Shown: positions 7,610 through 15,738 of the stretch, piece by piece
Position numbering within the stretch: the stretch's first letter is position 1
Layout of the letters: each line of letters begins with the position of its first letter
Assembly (NCBI GenBank): GCA_934433135.1
Contig: CAKRZO010000020.1
Coordinates: 1 to 64,000, forward strand
Source: an uncultured Acetatifactor sp.
GTDB lineage: Bacteria; Bacillota; Clostridia; Lachnospirales; Lachnospiraceae
Reading direction: 5' to 3'
DNA length: 64,000 nucleotides
Program-made: the position numbers and the translations under genes
Notes under the pieces: generated by a model
The model's input: the letters and a program-made list of their open reading frames with translations, nothing else
What the model was told of the DNA's origin: nothing
Databases searched by the model: none

Positions 7610-9499
7610 ATGAAAAAGTTAAACGATGTAAGAGTCGGAATTATGAAAATTCCGGTTACGAGAATTGTTTTGCTGGTTATGTCGGATATGCTGGGAATTC
7701 TGATATCCTCGGTGCTGAGCCTTTATGTGAGGCATGATTTCAGTTTCATGGATATCCGCAAAGAATTCTGGAATGCGATTTTGCGGGCATATTTCTACAA
7801 TGTGGTTGTTACACTGATTGTATTTGCTATTTTTCATTTGTATAACAGCGTATGGCGTTATGCTTCCGATACGGAATTGATTAATAATGCGATAGCGGTA
7901 TTGATCTGCGCCGCTATGCAGCCGGTTATTTTCTGGCTGCTGGATGCGCATGTGCCGGCCAGTTATCCTTTCTTTTACGCCTGCTTTATGATGATATTTA
8001 CCGGAGGGATCCGGTTCAGTTACCGGATTTTGCGAGCGCTGCAACATAACAGACATTTCGGGTTCCGCGGGAAGAAACAAGTAAATGCCATGCTGGTAGG
8101 TGCCGGCGCAGCAGGGAATGCGATTTTGAAGGAGATTGAATCCAGTAATTATTTAAGCCTGCATGTATCCTGTGTAATAGATGATAATCCGGGGTGTCAC
8201 GGAAAGTATTTGAGAGGCATTCCCATTGTGGGAGGACGGGATAAAATTGCAGAATGCGTAGATAAATACCGTATTGATGAGATTATTATAGCGATTCCTT
8301 CCGCCAGCCGTGTGAAATTGAAACCGATTTTGGAAATCTGTAAAGAGACCGGCTGTCATATGATGATTCTGCCGGGAATGTATCAGCTGTTAAACGGAGA
8401 TGTGAAGGTTTCCAAGCTCAGAGAGGTACAGATTGAGGATCTGCTTGGCAGGGATCCGATTGAAGTCAATGTAGACGAGATTCTCGGATACGTAAAGGGC
8501 AAGACCGTTCTGGTAACGGGAGGAGGCGGTTCCATCGGAAGTGAGCTTTGCAGGCAGATAGCGGCGCATGATCCAAAGAAGTTAGTTATTCTGGACATCT
8601 ATGAGAACAGCGTTTACGATATCCAGCAGGAATTAAAGAAAAAATATCCGGCACTGGAGCTTATTGTATTGATAGGTTCTGTCCGTAATCAGGCAAGAGT
8701 CGAGGATATTTTTAAAAAATACCGGCCGGAGATTGTCTATCATGCCGCTGCTCACAAGCATGTTCCGCTGATGGAGGACAGCCCCCACGAAGCGATTAAG
8801 AATAATGTATTTGGAACTTATAAGGTGGCACGCGCAGCGGACCGGTACGGTACGAAACGCTTTGTTATGATTTCTACGGATAAGGCAGTAAACCCTACGA
8901 ACATTATGGGAGCGTCTAAGAGAATCTGTGAGATGATCATTCAGGATATGAACCGTAAGTCGCAAACGGAATATGTAGCGGTTCGTTTCGGAAATGTATT
9001 GGGAAGCAACGGCAGCGTTGTACCTTTGTTTAAAAAGCAGATCGAACAGGGAGGACCGGTAACGGTTACTCACCCGGATATCATTCGTTATTTTATGACG
9101 ATTCCGGAGGCTGTTTCCCTGGTGCTTCAGGCAGGAGCGTATGCCAAAGGCGGGGAGATATTTGTACTGGATATGGGGGAACCGGTAAAAATAGCAGATC
9201 TGGCCAGAAATCTGATTCAGCTGTCAGGATATCGGGTGGATGAGGATATCAAGATAGTATACACCGGTCTGCGTCCCGGGGAAAAAATGTATGAAGAGTT
9301 GCTGATGAGCGAAGAGGGGTTGCAGGAGACTGCCAACAAATTAATTTATATAGGGAAGCCCATTGAATTTGATGACAGGGAATTTGAGCAGCAGTTAGAG
9401 CAGCTTAAAGTTTTGGCTGAGCAGGAAGAGAGTGACATTCGAGAGGCTGTCAGCAGGATTGTTCCAACGTATCATCCATTGAACCCGCCGGAAGCGTGA
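7610..9499 (+). CDS. Membrane nucleoside-diphosphate-sugar dehydratase (CapD/FlaA1 type)
   Basis: 629 aa. Four hydrophobic segments occupy the first ~150 residues. Next is a Rossmann CoA/NAD-binding-like domain (VGAGAAGNAIL, ~165). Last is a short-chain dehydrogenase domain (VTGGGGSIGSELCRQ, ~305; KHVPLMED; STDKAVNPTN). Proteins of this form are inner-membrane UDP-HexNAc 4,6-dehydratases or epimerases that start synthesis of modified sugars for capsule or glycan. In many members the usual Tyr of the YxxxK site is replaced by Met; here the corresponding stretch reads MGASKR, which fits. It heads a surface-polysaccharide block. Confidence 0.88.
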   Translation: MKKLNDVRVGIMKIPVTRIVLLVMSDMLGILISSVLSLYVRHDFSFMDIRKEFWNAILRAYFYNVVVTLIVFAIFHLYNSVWRYASDTELINNAIAVLICAAMQPVIFWLLDAHVPASYPFFYACFMMIFTGGIRFSYRILRALQHNRHFGFRGKKQVNAMLVGAGAAGNAILKEIESSNYLSLHVSCVIDDNPGCHGKYLRGIPIVGGRDKIAECVDKYRIDEIIIAIPSASRVKLKPILEICKETGCHMMILPGMYQLLNGDVKVSKLREVQIEDLLGRDPIEVNVDEILGYVKGKTVLVTGGGGSIGSELCRQIAAHDPKKLVILDIYENSVYDIQQELKKKYPALELIVLIGSVRNQARVEDIFKKYRPEIVYHAAAHKHVPLMEDSPHEAIKNNVFGTYKVARAADRYGTKRFVMISTDKAVNPTNIMGASKRICEMIIQDMNRKSQTEYVAVRFGNVLGSNGSVVPLFKKQIEQGGPVTVTHPDIIRYFMTIPEAVSLVLQAGAYAKGGEIFVLDMGEPVKIADLARNLIQLSGYRVDEDIKIVYTGLRPGEKMYEELLMSEEGLQETANKLIYIGKPIEFDDREFEQQLEQLKVLAEQEESDIREAVSRIVPTYHPLNPPEA

Positions 9500-9544
9500 G
9501 TAAGATGTTTAAGCAACAGTAAGAAGGACAAAGAGGATAGAAGC

Positions 9545-10462
9545 ATGAAACGAATTCTGATAACGGGAGCTGCAAGTTATATCGGCACCAGCGTTGAGCG
9601 TTATCTTCTGGAATGTAATGTAAAACAGGGAAAAGAACAATATCATGTGGATAGAATGTCATTGCGTGACGGAACCTGGGAGAAGGCAGATTTTTCACAA
9701 TATGACATAGTCTATCACGTGGCGGGAATTGCACATGTGGATACCGGAAAAGTAACGGAAGAAGAAAAACAGAAATATTTTGATGTGAACCGTGATCTGA
9801 CCATACGGGTAGCAAAGAAGGCTAAAGACCAGGGGGTCAGACAGTTTATTTTTATGAGCAGTATCATTGTTTACGGTGCGATTGCCTATGTAGGTCATCA
9901 GAAATATATTCGGGAGGACACAGCTGTCTGTCCGGAAAATTTTTATGGTGACAGTAAACGTCAGGCGGAAATCAGATTGCAGGAGTTAGCGGATGCTTCC
10001 TTTCATGTTGCAATTTTACGTCCGCCGATGATTTATGGAAGAGGCGCCAAAGGCAATTATGCATTGCTGACCAGGTTTGCAGGAAGTATTCCTGTTTTTC
10101 CGGATTATAAGGAAGAAAGAAGCGCATTGTATGTGGAAAACCTTGCAGAATTTGTAAGACTTCTTGCCGAAAGCGGGAGGGGTGGAATCTTCTTTCCGCA
10201 GAACAGAGAGTATGCGGCCACATCACAGATGGTTTCGTTGATCCGGGAAGCTGCGGGGAAAAGGACAATAATAAGCAGAATGCTAAATCCGTTGGTAAAG
10301 CTGGGAGCGCTTATGCCGGGAAAAATCGGAATTATGGTTAATAAAGCTTTTGGCAGTGTACTGATCGACAGAGCTCTTTCCGATAAAGATTTTTCAGGAT
10401 ATCAGATCTATTCTTTAAGAGAAAGTATTTTAAAGTCACAAAAACAAGATACAAAAATCTAA
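9545..10462 (+). CDS. NAD-dependent epimerase/dehydratase
   Basis: 305 aa extended SDR protein. Nucleotide-binding motif ILITGAASYIGTSV is at residues 4-17, VAGIAHVDT near 60-68, and active-site segment FYGDSKRQAE (YxxxK-like: Y-G-D-S-K) near 137. The family converts nucleotide sugars; the exact substrate is unknown. It lies between the dehydratase and a glycosyltransferase, so a role in making an activated sugar for a surface glycan is the likely reading. AGAGGATAGAAGC precedes the ATG. Confidence 0.85.
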   Translation: MKRILITGAASYIGTSVERYLLECNVKQGKEQYHVDRMSLRDGTWEKADFSQYDIVYHVAGIAHVDTGKVTEEEKQKYFDVNRDLTIRVAKKAKDQGVRQFIFMSSIIVYGAIAYVGHQKYIREDTAVCPENFYGDSKRQAEIRLQELADASFHVAILRPPMIYGRGAKGNYALLTRFAGSIPVFPDYKEERSALYVENLAEFVRLLAESGRGGIFFPQNREYAATSQMVSLIREAAGKRTIISRMLNPLVKLGALMPGKIGIMVNKAFGSVLIDRALSDKDFSGYQIYSLRESILKSQKQDTKI

Positions 10463-10515
10463 AAAACTGAGATGAGATTGTATAGGCGGGAAGAATAGGA
10501 AAGGAGGGGACAGGG

Positions 10516-11607
10516 ATGAAGATCCTTATTATTACGAATCACTCTTATATGTTATATCAGTTCAGAAGAGAATTGATCTGTGAGCTGATGAAAGAAAATG
10601 AAGTGGTCTTAAGCATGCCGTTTGTGGGACATGAAGGGGATTTCATGAAGATGGGACTTCGTTGTATCGATACGTCTCTGGAACGCAGGAGCACAAATCC
10701 CATTACAGATTTGAAGCTGTTCATTTCTTATTTACAGATATTGAGGCAAGAGAAACCGGATATGGTAATTACATACTCCATTAAGCCCAATGTGTATGGC
10801 GGAATTGCCTGTCAGATAAAAAGGATTCCCTATTATGTAAATGTGCAGGGGCTTGGTACTGCTTTTCAGAAAAAGAGGCTTGCAAGAATTGTTACTATTA
10901 TGTATCGGATGGCGTTAAATAAGGCAGAGACCGTTTTCTTTGAAAATGAAGAAAATGCGGATTTGTTCCGCAGAAAGCACATTGTCAGTCCCGAAAAGAT
11001 TGTGGCGTTAAAGGGTGCGGGAATTAATCTGGAACATTATGAATATGTTCCTTATCCGCAGAGCGACTGTATACGATTTCTGTTTGTGGGACGTATTATG
11101 AAAGAAAAAGGTGTGGATGAATTGTTTTACGCTGCACGCAGGCTGAAAAAGGAATTCAAAGACCGTTTTGCATTGGATATTGTAGGATTTTTTGAAGATG
11201 CTTATAAAGAAGAGGTAAATCAGCTGCAGCAGGAAGGCGTTATTACATTCCATGGTTTCCAGAAAGAGGTCAGACCTTATTACGGCAGTTGCAGCTGCGT
11301 AGTGCTTCCCAGTTACCATGAAGGGATGTCCAATGTACTGCTGGAGGGAGCGGCAGTAGGAAGACCGTTAATTACCAGTGATATACCGGGATGCCGTGAA
11401 GCGGTAGAAGATGGCAGAAACGGTTTCCTGTGTGAGGTAAAAAGCGGAGAGAGCTTGTATCGGGCCATGAAGAAGTTTTTGGAGATTCCATATTTGCATC
11501 GGGAAGAAATGGGACGTCTGGGACGTGCCAGAATGCAAGAACAGTTTGACAAAAAAGTGATTGTTGACCGTACGGTCGGTAAAATTATGAATTCAGGGGA
11601 AAAATAA
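10516..11607 (+). CDS. Glycosyltransferase family 4
   Basis: 363 aa GT-B fold enzyme. The N-terminal half has a Rossmann region with ITYSIKPNVYGGIAC; the C-terminal half carries the donor-binding segment FVGRIMKEKGVDELF, then VLPSYHEGMSNVLLEGAAVG with the conserved E-x7-E type motif. It transfers a sugar from a nucleotide donor to a growing lipid-linked or surface glycan. A strong AAGGAGGGG site precedes ATG 10516. It follows the epimerase by 53 nt. Confidence 0.88.
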   Translation: MKILIITNHSYMLYQFRRELICELMKENEVVLSMPFVGHEGDFMKMGLRCIDTSLERRSTNPITDLKLFISYLQILRQEKPDMVITYSIKPNVYGGIACQIKRIPYYVNVQGLGTAFQKKRLARIVTIMYRMALNKAETVFFENEENADLFRRKHIVSPEKIVALKGAGINLEHYEYVPYPQSDCIRFLFVGRIMKEKGVDELFYAARRLKKEFKDRFALDIVGFFEDAYKEEVNQLQQEGVITFHGFQKEVRPYYGSCSCVVLPSYHEGMSNVLLEGAAVGRPLITSDIPGCREAVEDGRNGFLCEVKSGESLYRAMKKFLEIPYLHREEMGRLGRARMQEQFDKKVIVDRTVGKIMNSGEK

Positions 11608-11627
11608 GATGGCAGACGGAGCGGTGT

Positions 11628-12047
11628 ATGAGTAAACAGGAATTTACGGATGGTTTAAGAAGTGCCTTAAGCGGAAGGCTTTCGGCAGCTGCAGTAGAGG
11701 AGAATGTCAAGTATTATACAGAATATATTGACACACAGCTGCAGAATGGAAAAACGGAACAGGAGGTTTTACAGGAACTGGGAAATCCGCGCCTGATTGC
11801 CAGAACGATTGTAGAGGCAAATAAGAGTGTGTCAGGGGAAAAAAAATCTGATTATTTTTATCAAGAGGAAAATAATGAGCCGGTAGAGCATAAAAAATCT
11901 CATTGGGCAACGGTGCTCATTGCTGTTTTGATTCTTCTTTTATGCCTTTTTCTGGTTTCCACGGTGTTATCTTTCCTTGCGCCGATTTTGGTGCCTGTGA
12001 TCCTGATTTTCTTTTTGATAAAATTATTCAGAGACTGGCTGAGTTGA
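11628..12047 (+). CDS. DUF1700-type membrane protein
   Basis: 139 aa. Residues 1-65 are a helical domain matching the DUF1700/HAAS pattern (EYIDTQLQNGKTEQEVLQEL, LGNPRLIARTIVEA). A polar linker is followed by a hydrophobic segment of about 35 residues (95-130) likely to span the membrane once or twice. Such proteins often accompany PadR regulators, but no PadR gene is adjacent here. It is 20 nt after the glycosyltransferase and is the last gene of the block. Confidence 0.8.
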   Translation: MSKQEFTDGLRSALSGRLSAAAVEENVKYYTEYIDTQLQNGKTEQEVLQELGNPRLIARTIVEANKSVSGEKKSDYFYQEENNEPVEHKKSHWATVLIAVLILLLCLFLVSTVLSFLAPILVPVILIFFLIKLFRDWLS

Positions 12048-12103
12048 ACAGATAATTTAAACGGAACGGATAGTGAGAACGGAACTGTGACTATGAAAAG
12101 ACG

Positions 12104-12133
12104 AAAAGCCGTCAGGGGGGACTGGCGGCTTTT
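12104..12133 (+). terminator. Terminator of the polysaccharide block
   Basis: AAAAGCCGTCAG pairs with CTGGCGGCTTTT (one T/G mismatch position) around a 6-nt loop. The T-run is only four bases. Confidence 0.6.
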
Positions 12134-12294
12134 CTGAGGGGAGTATAAATAATTATATAAGGGTTTGTAAACAGAAATCTGTTTACAGCGTCATTATATC
12201 CCATTTTTGCGTAAAATGCAAGAACTTTTCCGGTAAATCTTTGAATAATCCGAACAGGATCAGGAATACTACTCTTGTAACCTTTTAATAGACC

Positions 12295-12328
12295 AAAAAA
12301 AGGAAAGGATTCCTTTTCCGGTTTTTTT
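12295..12328 (+). terminator. Terminator with long T-run
   Basis: An A-run and GGAAAGGA pair with TCCTTTTCC (one bulge), followed by GG and seven T's. Between this and the previous hairpin (12134-12294) I see only AT-rich sequence. Confidence 0.6.
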
Positions 12329-12361
12329 CATTTGCGTAAAACGCAGAATGTGAGGAATAAA

Positions 12362-12526
12362 ATGTCCAACAATAATCAGAATTACGACAACAAGTCAACC
12401 AACAGCAGCAATTCCGAGAACAGCCAGAATTGCAAGAACAGTCAGAACAACAACCAGAATAACAATCAGAAGAACAGCAGCAAAAACAACAGCCAGAATA
12501 AGAGTCAGAAGGAAAATAATTACTAA
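12362..12526 (+). CDS. Asn/Gln/Ser-rich small protein
   Basis: 54 aa from ATG 12362, which has GAGGAATAAA just upstream. More than half the residues are Asn, Gln or Ser, in repeats such as NSQN and NNNQ; there are several Lys and one Cys. No hydrophobic segment or known domain is present. It follows a terminator directly, so it would need its own promoter, which I do not see clearly. It may be a disordered secreted or spore-associated protein, or a spurious low-complexity ORF. Confidence 0.4.
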   Translation: MSNNNQNYDNKSTNSSNSENSQNCKNSQNNNQNNNQKNSSKNNSQNKSQKENNY

Positions 12527-12578
12527 GGAGATAACTTACGAAAACACATTAATAAAAAGATGGATGAAGTAAGCTCCC

Positions 12579-12658
12579 GGGCAGACTCATGGGGTTCCAT
12601 TCGGGGGACGCTTTCGCTCAATTTGACTCCCCTCATTGGAATCCCCATGAGTCTGCCC
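12579..12658. repeat. 80-nt long stem-loop
   Basis: GGGCAGACTCATGGGG (12579-12594) is perfectly complementary to CCCCATGAGTCTGCCC (12643-12658). Pairing continues inward with TTCCA/TGGAA and GGGGA/TCCCC. Flanking AT-rich sequences (ATTAATAAAAAG before, CTTATTTTTAATAA after) are also roughly complementary. It occupies most of the gap between the Asn-rich ORF and the methyltransferase and may be a MITE or structured RNA. Confidence 0.65.
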
Positions 12659-12746
12659 TTAGTAACTTCTAACGACTTATTTTTAATAAACGGATGGCGC
12701 GTCTGAACTGTTACTAAGTTTATCTTAAGCCGGAACTGTTACCCTA

Positions 12747-12775
12747 TTTACATATGGGAAAATCTTTGGTACAAT
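12747..12775 (+). promoter_or_regulatory. Promoter for RNA methyltransferase operon
   Basis: TTTACA, a 17-nt spacer and TACAAT (12770-12775), 47 nt before the ATG. Confidence 0.65.
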
Positions 12776-12822
12776 CATGTCTGAACTGTTAAATTCGACA
12801 GAGAAAAGGAATCAGCAGAAAA

Positions 12823-13983
12823 ATGAGAAAATACGAATTAATTGCTCCCTGTCATTTCGGTATGGAGTCTGTTTTAAAAAAGGAAATCCAGGATTTGGGT
12901 TATGATACCACGGAAGTGGCAGATGGAAGAGTGACATTTTACGGAGATGAAGAGGCTCTTTGCAGGGCAAATATCTTTCTGCGTACGGCAGAAAGAATTT
13001 TGATAAAGATAGGAAGTTTTCATGCGGAAAGCTTTGAAGATTTGTTTGTCGGAATTAAAGAACTTCCATGGGAGGAGTATCTTCCGAAAGATGCAAAATT
13101 CTGGGTAGCCAAAGCAGCCAGTGTAAAAAGTAAACTTTTCAGCCCATCGGACATCCAGTCGATTGTAAAAAAAGCGATAGTAGAGAGACTTAAAGCGATT
13201 TATCACATCAGCTGGTTTGCCGAAGACGGAGACTCTTTCCCGATCCGCATCTTTTTGCTGAAGGATGAGGTGACGGTAGGATTGGACAGTACGGGCGAGT
13301 CTTTACATAAGCGTGGATACCGGAAGCTTACGGCCAAGGCTCCTATTGCGGAAAACCTGGCAGCTGCCCTGATTCTGCTTACGCCATGGAATGCAGGCAG
13401 GATTCTGGTGGATCCATTTTGCGGAAGCGGAACCATACCGATTGAAGCGGCTATGATGGCTGCTAATATGGCACCGGGAATGAACAGGAGTTTTACGGCA
13501 CAGACCTGGGAGCATATCGCCGGAAAGAGAATCTGGTATGATGCATTTGATGAAGCACAGGAACTGGTAGACCTTTCTGTGGAAACGGATATTCAGGGCT
13601 ATGATCTGGACGAAAAAATCGTGGCTGCCGCCAGAGAAAATGCAAAGCTGGCAGGAGTGGAAAAGCTCATTCATTTTCAACAAAGAAATGTATCTGAACT
13701 AAGCCATGCAAAAAAATACGGATTTATCATTACCAATCCGCCTTATGGAGAACGTCTGGAGGAAAAAGCAGCGCTTCCGGCCTTGTATGCAACATTGGGA
13801 GAGCGGTTTAAACAGCTGGATTCCTGGAGTATGTATGTTATTACGGCGTATGAGCAGGCTCAAAGAGATATCGGACGCAAGGCAGACAAAAATCGAAAGA
13901 TTTATAACGGAATGATGAAAACCTATTATTACCAGTTCCTGGGGCCTAAGCCGCCAAGACGGGAAAACAGAGGAGGGGAATGA
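12823..13983 (+). CDS. THUMP-domain class I RNA methyltransferase (YpsC/RlmL-like)
   Basis: 386 aa. An N-terminal THUMP RNA-binding region (about 1-155) is followed by an SAM-dependent Rossmann methylase. The methylase shows VDPFCGSGTIPIEAA (SAM-binding motif I, ~200), a GYDLDEKIV acidic motif, and the base-flipping catalytic motif TNPPYGER (~302). Relatives methylate guanine N2 in 23S rRNA. It is the first of three genes overlapping by a few bases (with the XTPase and a phosphatase). Confidence 0.9.
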   Translation: MRKYELIAPCHFGMESVLKKEIQDLGYDTTEVADGRVTFYGDEEALCRANIFLRTAERILIKIGSFHAESFEDLFVGIKELPWEEYLPKDAKFWVAKAASVKSKLFSPSDIQSIVKKAIVERLKAIYHISWFAEDGDSFPIRIFLLKDEVTVGLDSTGESLHKRGYRKLTAKAPIAENLAAALILLTPWNAGRILVDPFCGSGTIPIEAAMMAANMAPGMNRSFTAQTWEHIAGKRIWYDAFDEAQELVDLSVETDIQGYDLDEKIVAAARENAKLAGVEKLIHFQQRNVSELSHAKKYGFIITNPPYGERLEEKAALPALYATLGERFKQLDSWSMYVITAYEQAQRDIGRKADKNRKIYNGMMKTYYYQFLGPKPPRRENRGGE

Positions 13984-14645
13984 ACAGAATGAGAAAGAGA
14001 ATTGTATTTGCAACGGGAAATGCCGGAAAGATAAAAGAAATCCGGATGATTATGGCAGATACCGGAGTCGAAGTCTGCTCCGCAAAGGAAATCGGCATTA
14101 CGGTGGAACCGGAAGAAAACGGCACTACTTATGAAGAAAATGCTTTGATCAAGGCGAGAGCAGTGGCACAGTGCCTTGCGGAACAAAAAAGCGGGCAGTC
14201 CGGCCTGCAGACACAGGCATTGGAGCAAACGCAGGATATTGTAATGGCGGATGATTCCGGGCTGGAGATTGATGCTCTGAACAAAGAACCAGGTGTTTTA
14301 TCGGCAAGATATTTGGGAGAAGATACTTCCTATGCGATCAAAAACAAAAGTCTGATTGACCGCCTGGAGGGTGTTCCGGATGGGAAAAGAACGGCACGGT
14401 TTGTTTGTGCCATTGCAGCCGTTTTACCGGATGGCAGTGAATTGTTGACCAGAGCAGCTGTAGAGGGACGGATCGGATATGAAGAAAAAGGAAGCCATGG
14501 CTTTGGATATGATCCTATTTTTTACGTGCCGGAATTTGCAAAGACAACGGCAGAGCTGACAGAAGAAGAGAAGAATAAGATCAGTCACCGGGGAAAGGCT
14601 TTACAACTGATGAAAGAGGAGTTAAAAAAACGATGCGAATATTAG
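13980..14645 (+). CDS. XTP/dITP diphosphatase (RdgB/HAM1)
   Basis: 221 aa. It hydrolyses non-canonical purine triphosphates such as dITP and XTP to monophosphates, keeping them out of nucleic acids. Motifs are ATGNAGKIKEI (residues 10-20), MADDSGLEIDAL with the catalytic Asp, and SHGFGYDPIFYVPE near 175. A Gln/Ser-rich insert of about 20 residues (around 62-82) makes it longer than the usual ~200 aa. The start overlaps the methyltransferase stop; the end overlaps the next gene. Confidence 0.93.
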   Translation: MNRMRKRIVFATGNAGKIKEIRMIMADTGVEVCSAKEIGITVEPEENGTTYEENALIKARAVAQCLAEQKSGQSGLQTQALEQTQDIVMADDSGLEIDALNKEPGVLSARYLGEDTSYAIKNKSLIDRLEGVPDGKRTARFVCAIAAVLPDGSELLTRAAVEGRIGYEEKGSHGFGYDPIFYVPEFAKTTAELTEEEKNKISHRGKALQLMKEELKKRCEY

Positions 14646-15118
14646 TTGTAAGTGATACCCACAGAAAAGACGATAACTATTATAAGCTACTGAAGCGGGC
14701 GGGACACCTGGATCTGATTATTCATTGCGGAGATGCAGAAGGAAGTGAGACCGCTTTAGCGGCAGCAGCCGATTGCCCGGTATGGTTGGTGCAGGGAAAC
14801 AATGATTTCTTTTGCGATTTGCCCAGAGAATTGGAATTTTATATCGGAAAATATAAATTCTGGGTTACTCACGGTCATCATTATTACGTATCTATGGGGA
14901 CGGAGTTCTTGAAAAAAGAGGCAAAGAGCAGAGATGTGGATGTGGTTCTTTTCGGCCATACACATCGTCCGGTTGTGGACATGGAGACAGAAGGTGTTAT
15001 TGCTGCCAATCCGGGCAGTCTTTCTTATCCCCGCCAGGCAGATTGCAGACCAAGCTATCTGTTGATAGAGATTGACAGGGAAGAAGAATTACATTTTACG
15101 ATTGCATATTTTTCTTGA
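14633..15118 (+). CDS. YfcE/MJ0936-family metallophosphoesterase
   Basis: 161 aa calcineurin-like phosphodiesterase. Metal-binding motifs are visible in order: VVSDTHRK (D-x-H), HCGDAEG (GD), VQGNND (GNxD), THGHHYYV (H-G-H) and FGHTHRP (GHTH). Physiological substrate unknown. Its ATG lies in the end of the XTPase gene. The stop codon overlaps the -35 box of the tRNA promoter. Confidence 0.9.
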   Translation: MRILVVSDTHRKDDNYYKLLKRAGHLDLIIHCGDAEGSETALAAAADCPVWLVQGNNDFFCDLPRELEFYIGKYKFWVTHGHHYYVSMGTEFLKKEAKSRDVDVVLFGHTHRPVVDMETEGVIAANPGSLSYPRQADCRPSYLLIEIDREEELHFTIAYFS

Positions 15119-15143
15119 CAAATGAAAAAAATGAGTGTATAAT
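15115..15143 (+). promoter_or_regulatory. tRNA cluster promoter
   Basis: Perfect consensus TTGACA, 17-nt spacer and TATAAT (15138-15143), 35 nt upstream of tRNA-Pro. Confidence 0.85.
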
Positions 15144-15177
15144 ATCGTTTGTCTTTTGACTTACTTTGAAATTGTAC

Positions 15178-15252
15178 CGGGGTGTGGCTCAGCTTGGCTA
15201 GAGCGCCTGGTTTGGGACCAGGAAGTCGCAGGTTCGAATCCTGTCACCCCGA
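15178..15252 (+). tRNA. tRNA-Pro (TGG)
   Basis: Acceptor arms CGGGGTG and CACCCCG, anticodon loop TTTGGGA between CCTGG and CCAGG, T-loop GGTTCGAATCC. CCA is not encoded. Confidence 0.95.
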
Positions 15253-15274
15253 TTCAAAATATTTCAAAAAATTG

Positions 15275-15303
15275 TTGACAAGAACAGTATTGTAGTGTAA
15301 AAT
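15275..15303 (+). promoter_or_regulatory. Internal promoter in tRNA cluster
   Basis: TTGACA, 17-nt spacer and TAAAAT (15298-15303), between tRNA-Pro and tRNA-Arg. Confidence 0.7.
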
Positions 15304-15341
15304 GTCCTTTGTCGGTGCAGCAATGATAGCTGCCGGGATGT

Positions 15342-15415
<74 letters not shown>

Positions 15416-15443
15416 TTGAGATTTTATAATCTCTAAATGAAAT

Positions 15444-15518
15444 GGTGGGTATAGCGCAGCTGGTTAGCGCGCCAGATTGTGGCTCTGGAGGCCAAGGGTT
15501 CGAATCCCTTTATCCACC
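15444..15518 (+). tRNA. tRNA-His (GTG)
   Basis: Acceptor GTGGGTA/TATCCAC with the extra 5' G (G-1) opposite discriminator C, as expected for tRNA-His. Anticodon loop TTGTGGC between CCAGA and TCTGG. Confidence 0.95.
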
Positions 15519-15565
15519 CTCATGTGTAAGATTGTGTCTTTATGACACGCTTGGTGTCATACTAT

Positions 15566-15637
15566 AGGGCTATCGCCAAGCGGTAAGGCACAGCACTTTG
15601 ACTGCTGCATTCGCTGGTTCGAATCCAGCTAGCCCTG
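15566..15637 (+). tRNA. tRNA-Gln (TTG)
   Basis: Acceptor AGGGCTA/TAGCCCT, anticodon loop CTTTGAC between CAGCA and TGCTG. Confidence 0.94.
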
Positions 15638-15665
15638 TTGTACCTTTTTAGTGTACATGTATTGT

Positions 15666-15738
15666 GGGATATTAGCTCAGTCGGTAGAGCACTTGACTTT
15701 TAATCAAGTTGTCCCGGGTTCGAATCCCGGATGTCTCA
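15666..15738 (+). tRNA. tRNA-Lys (TTT), prophage target neighbour
   Basis: Acceptor GGGATAT/ATGTCTC (with G-T pairs), anticodon loop CTTTTAA between CTTGA and TCAAG. The antisense of its 3' half encodes the last 11 residues and stop of the prophage integrase. The tRNA looks intact; the prophage begins 22 bp past its end. Confidence 0.94.
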
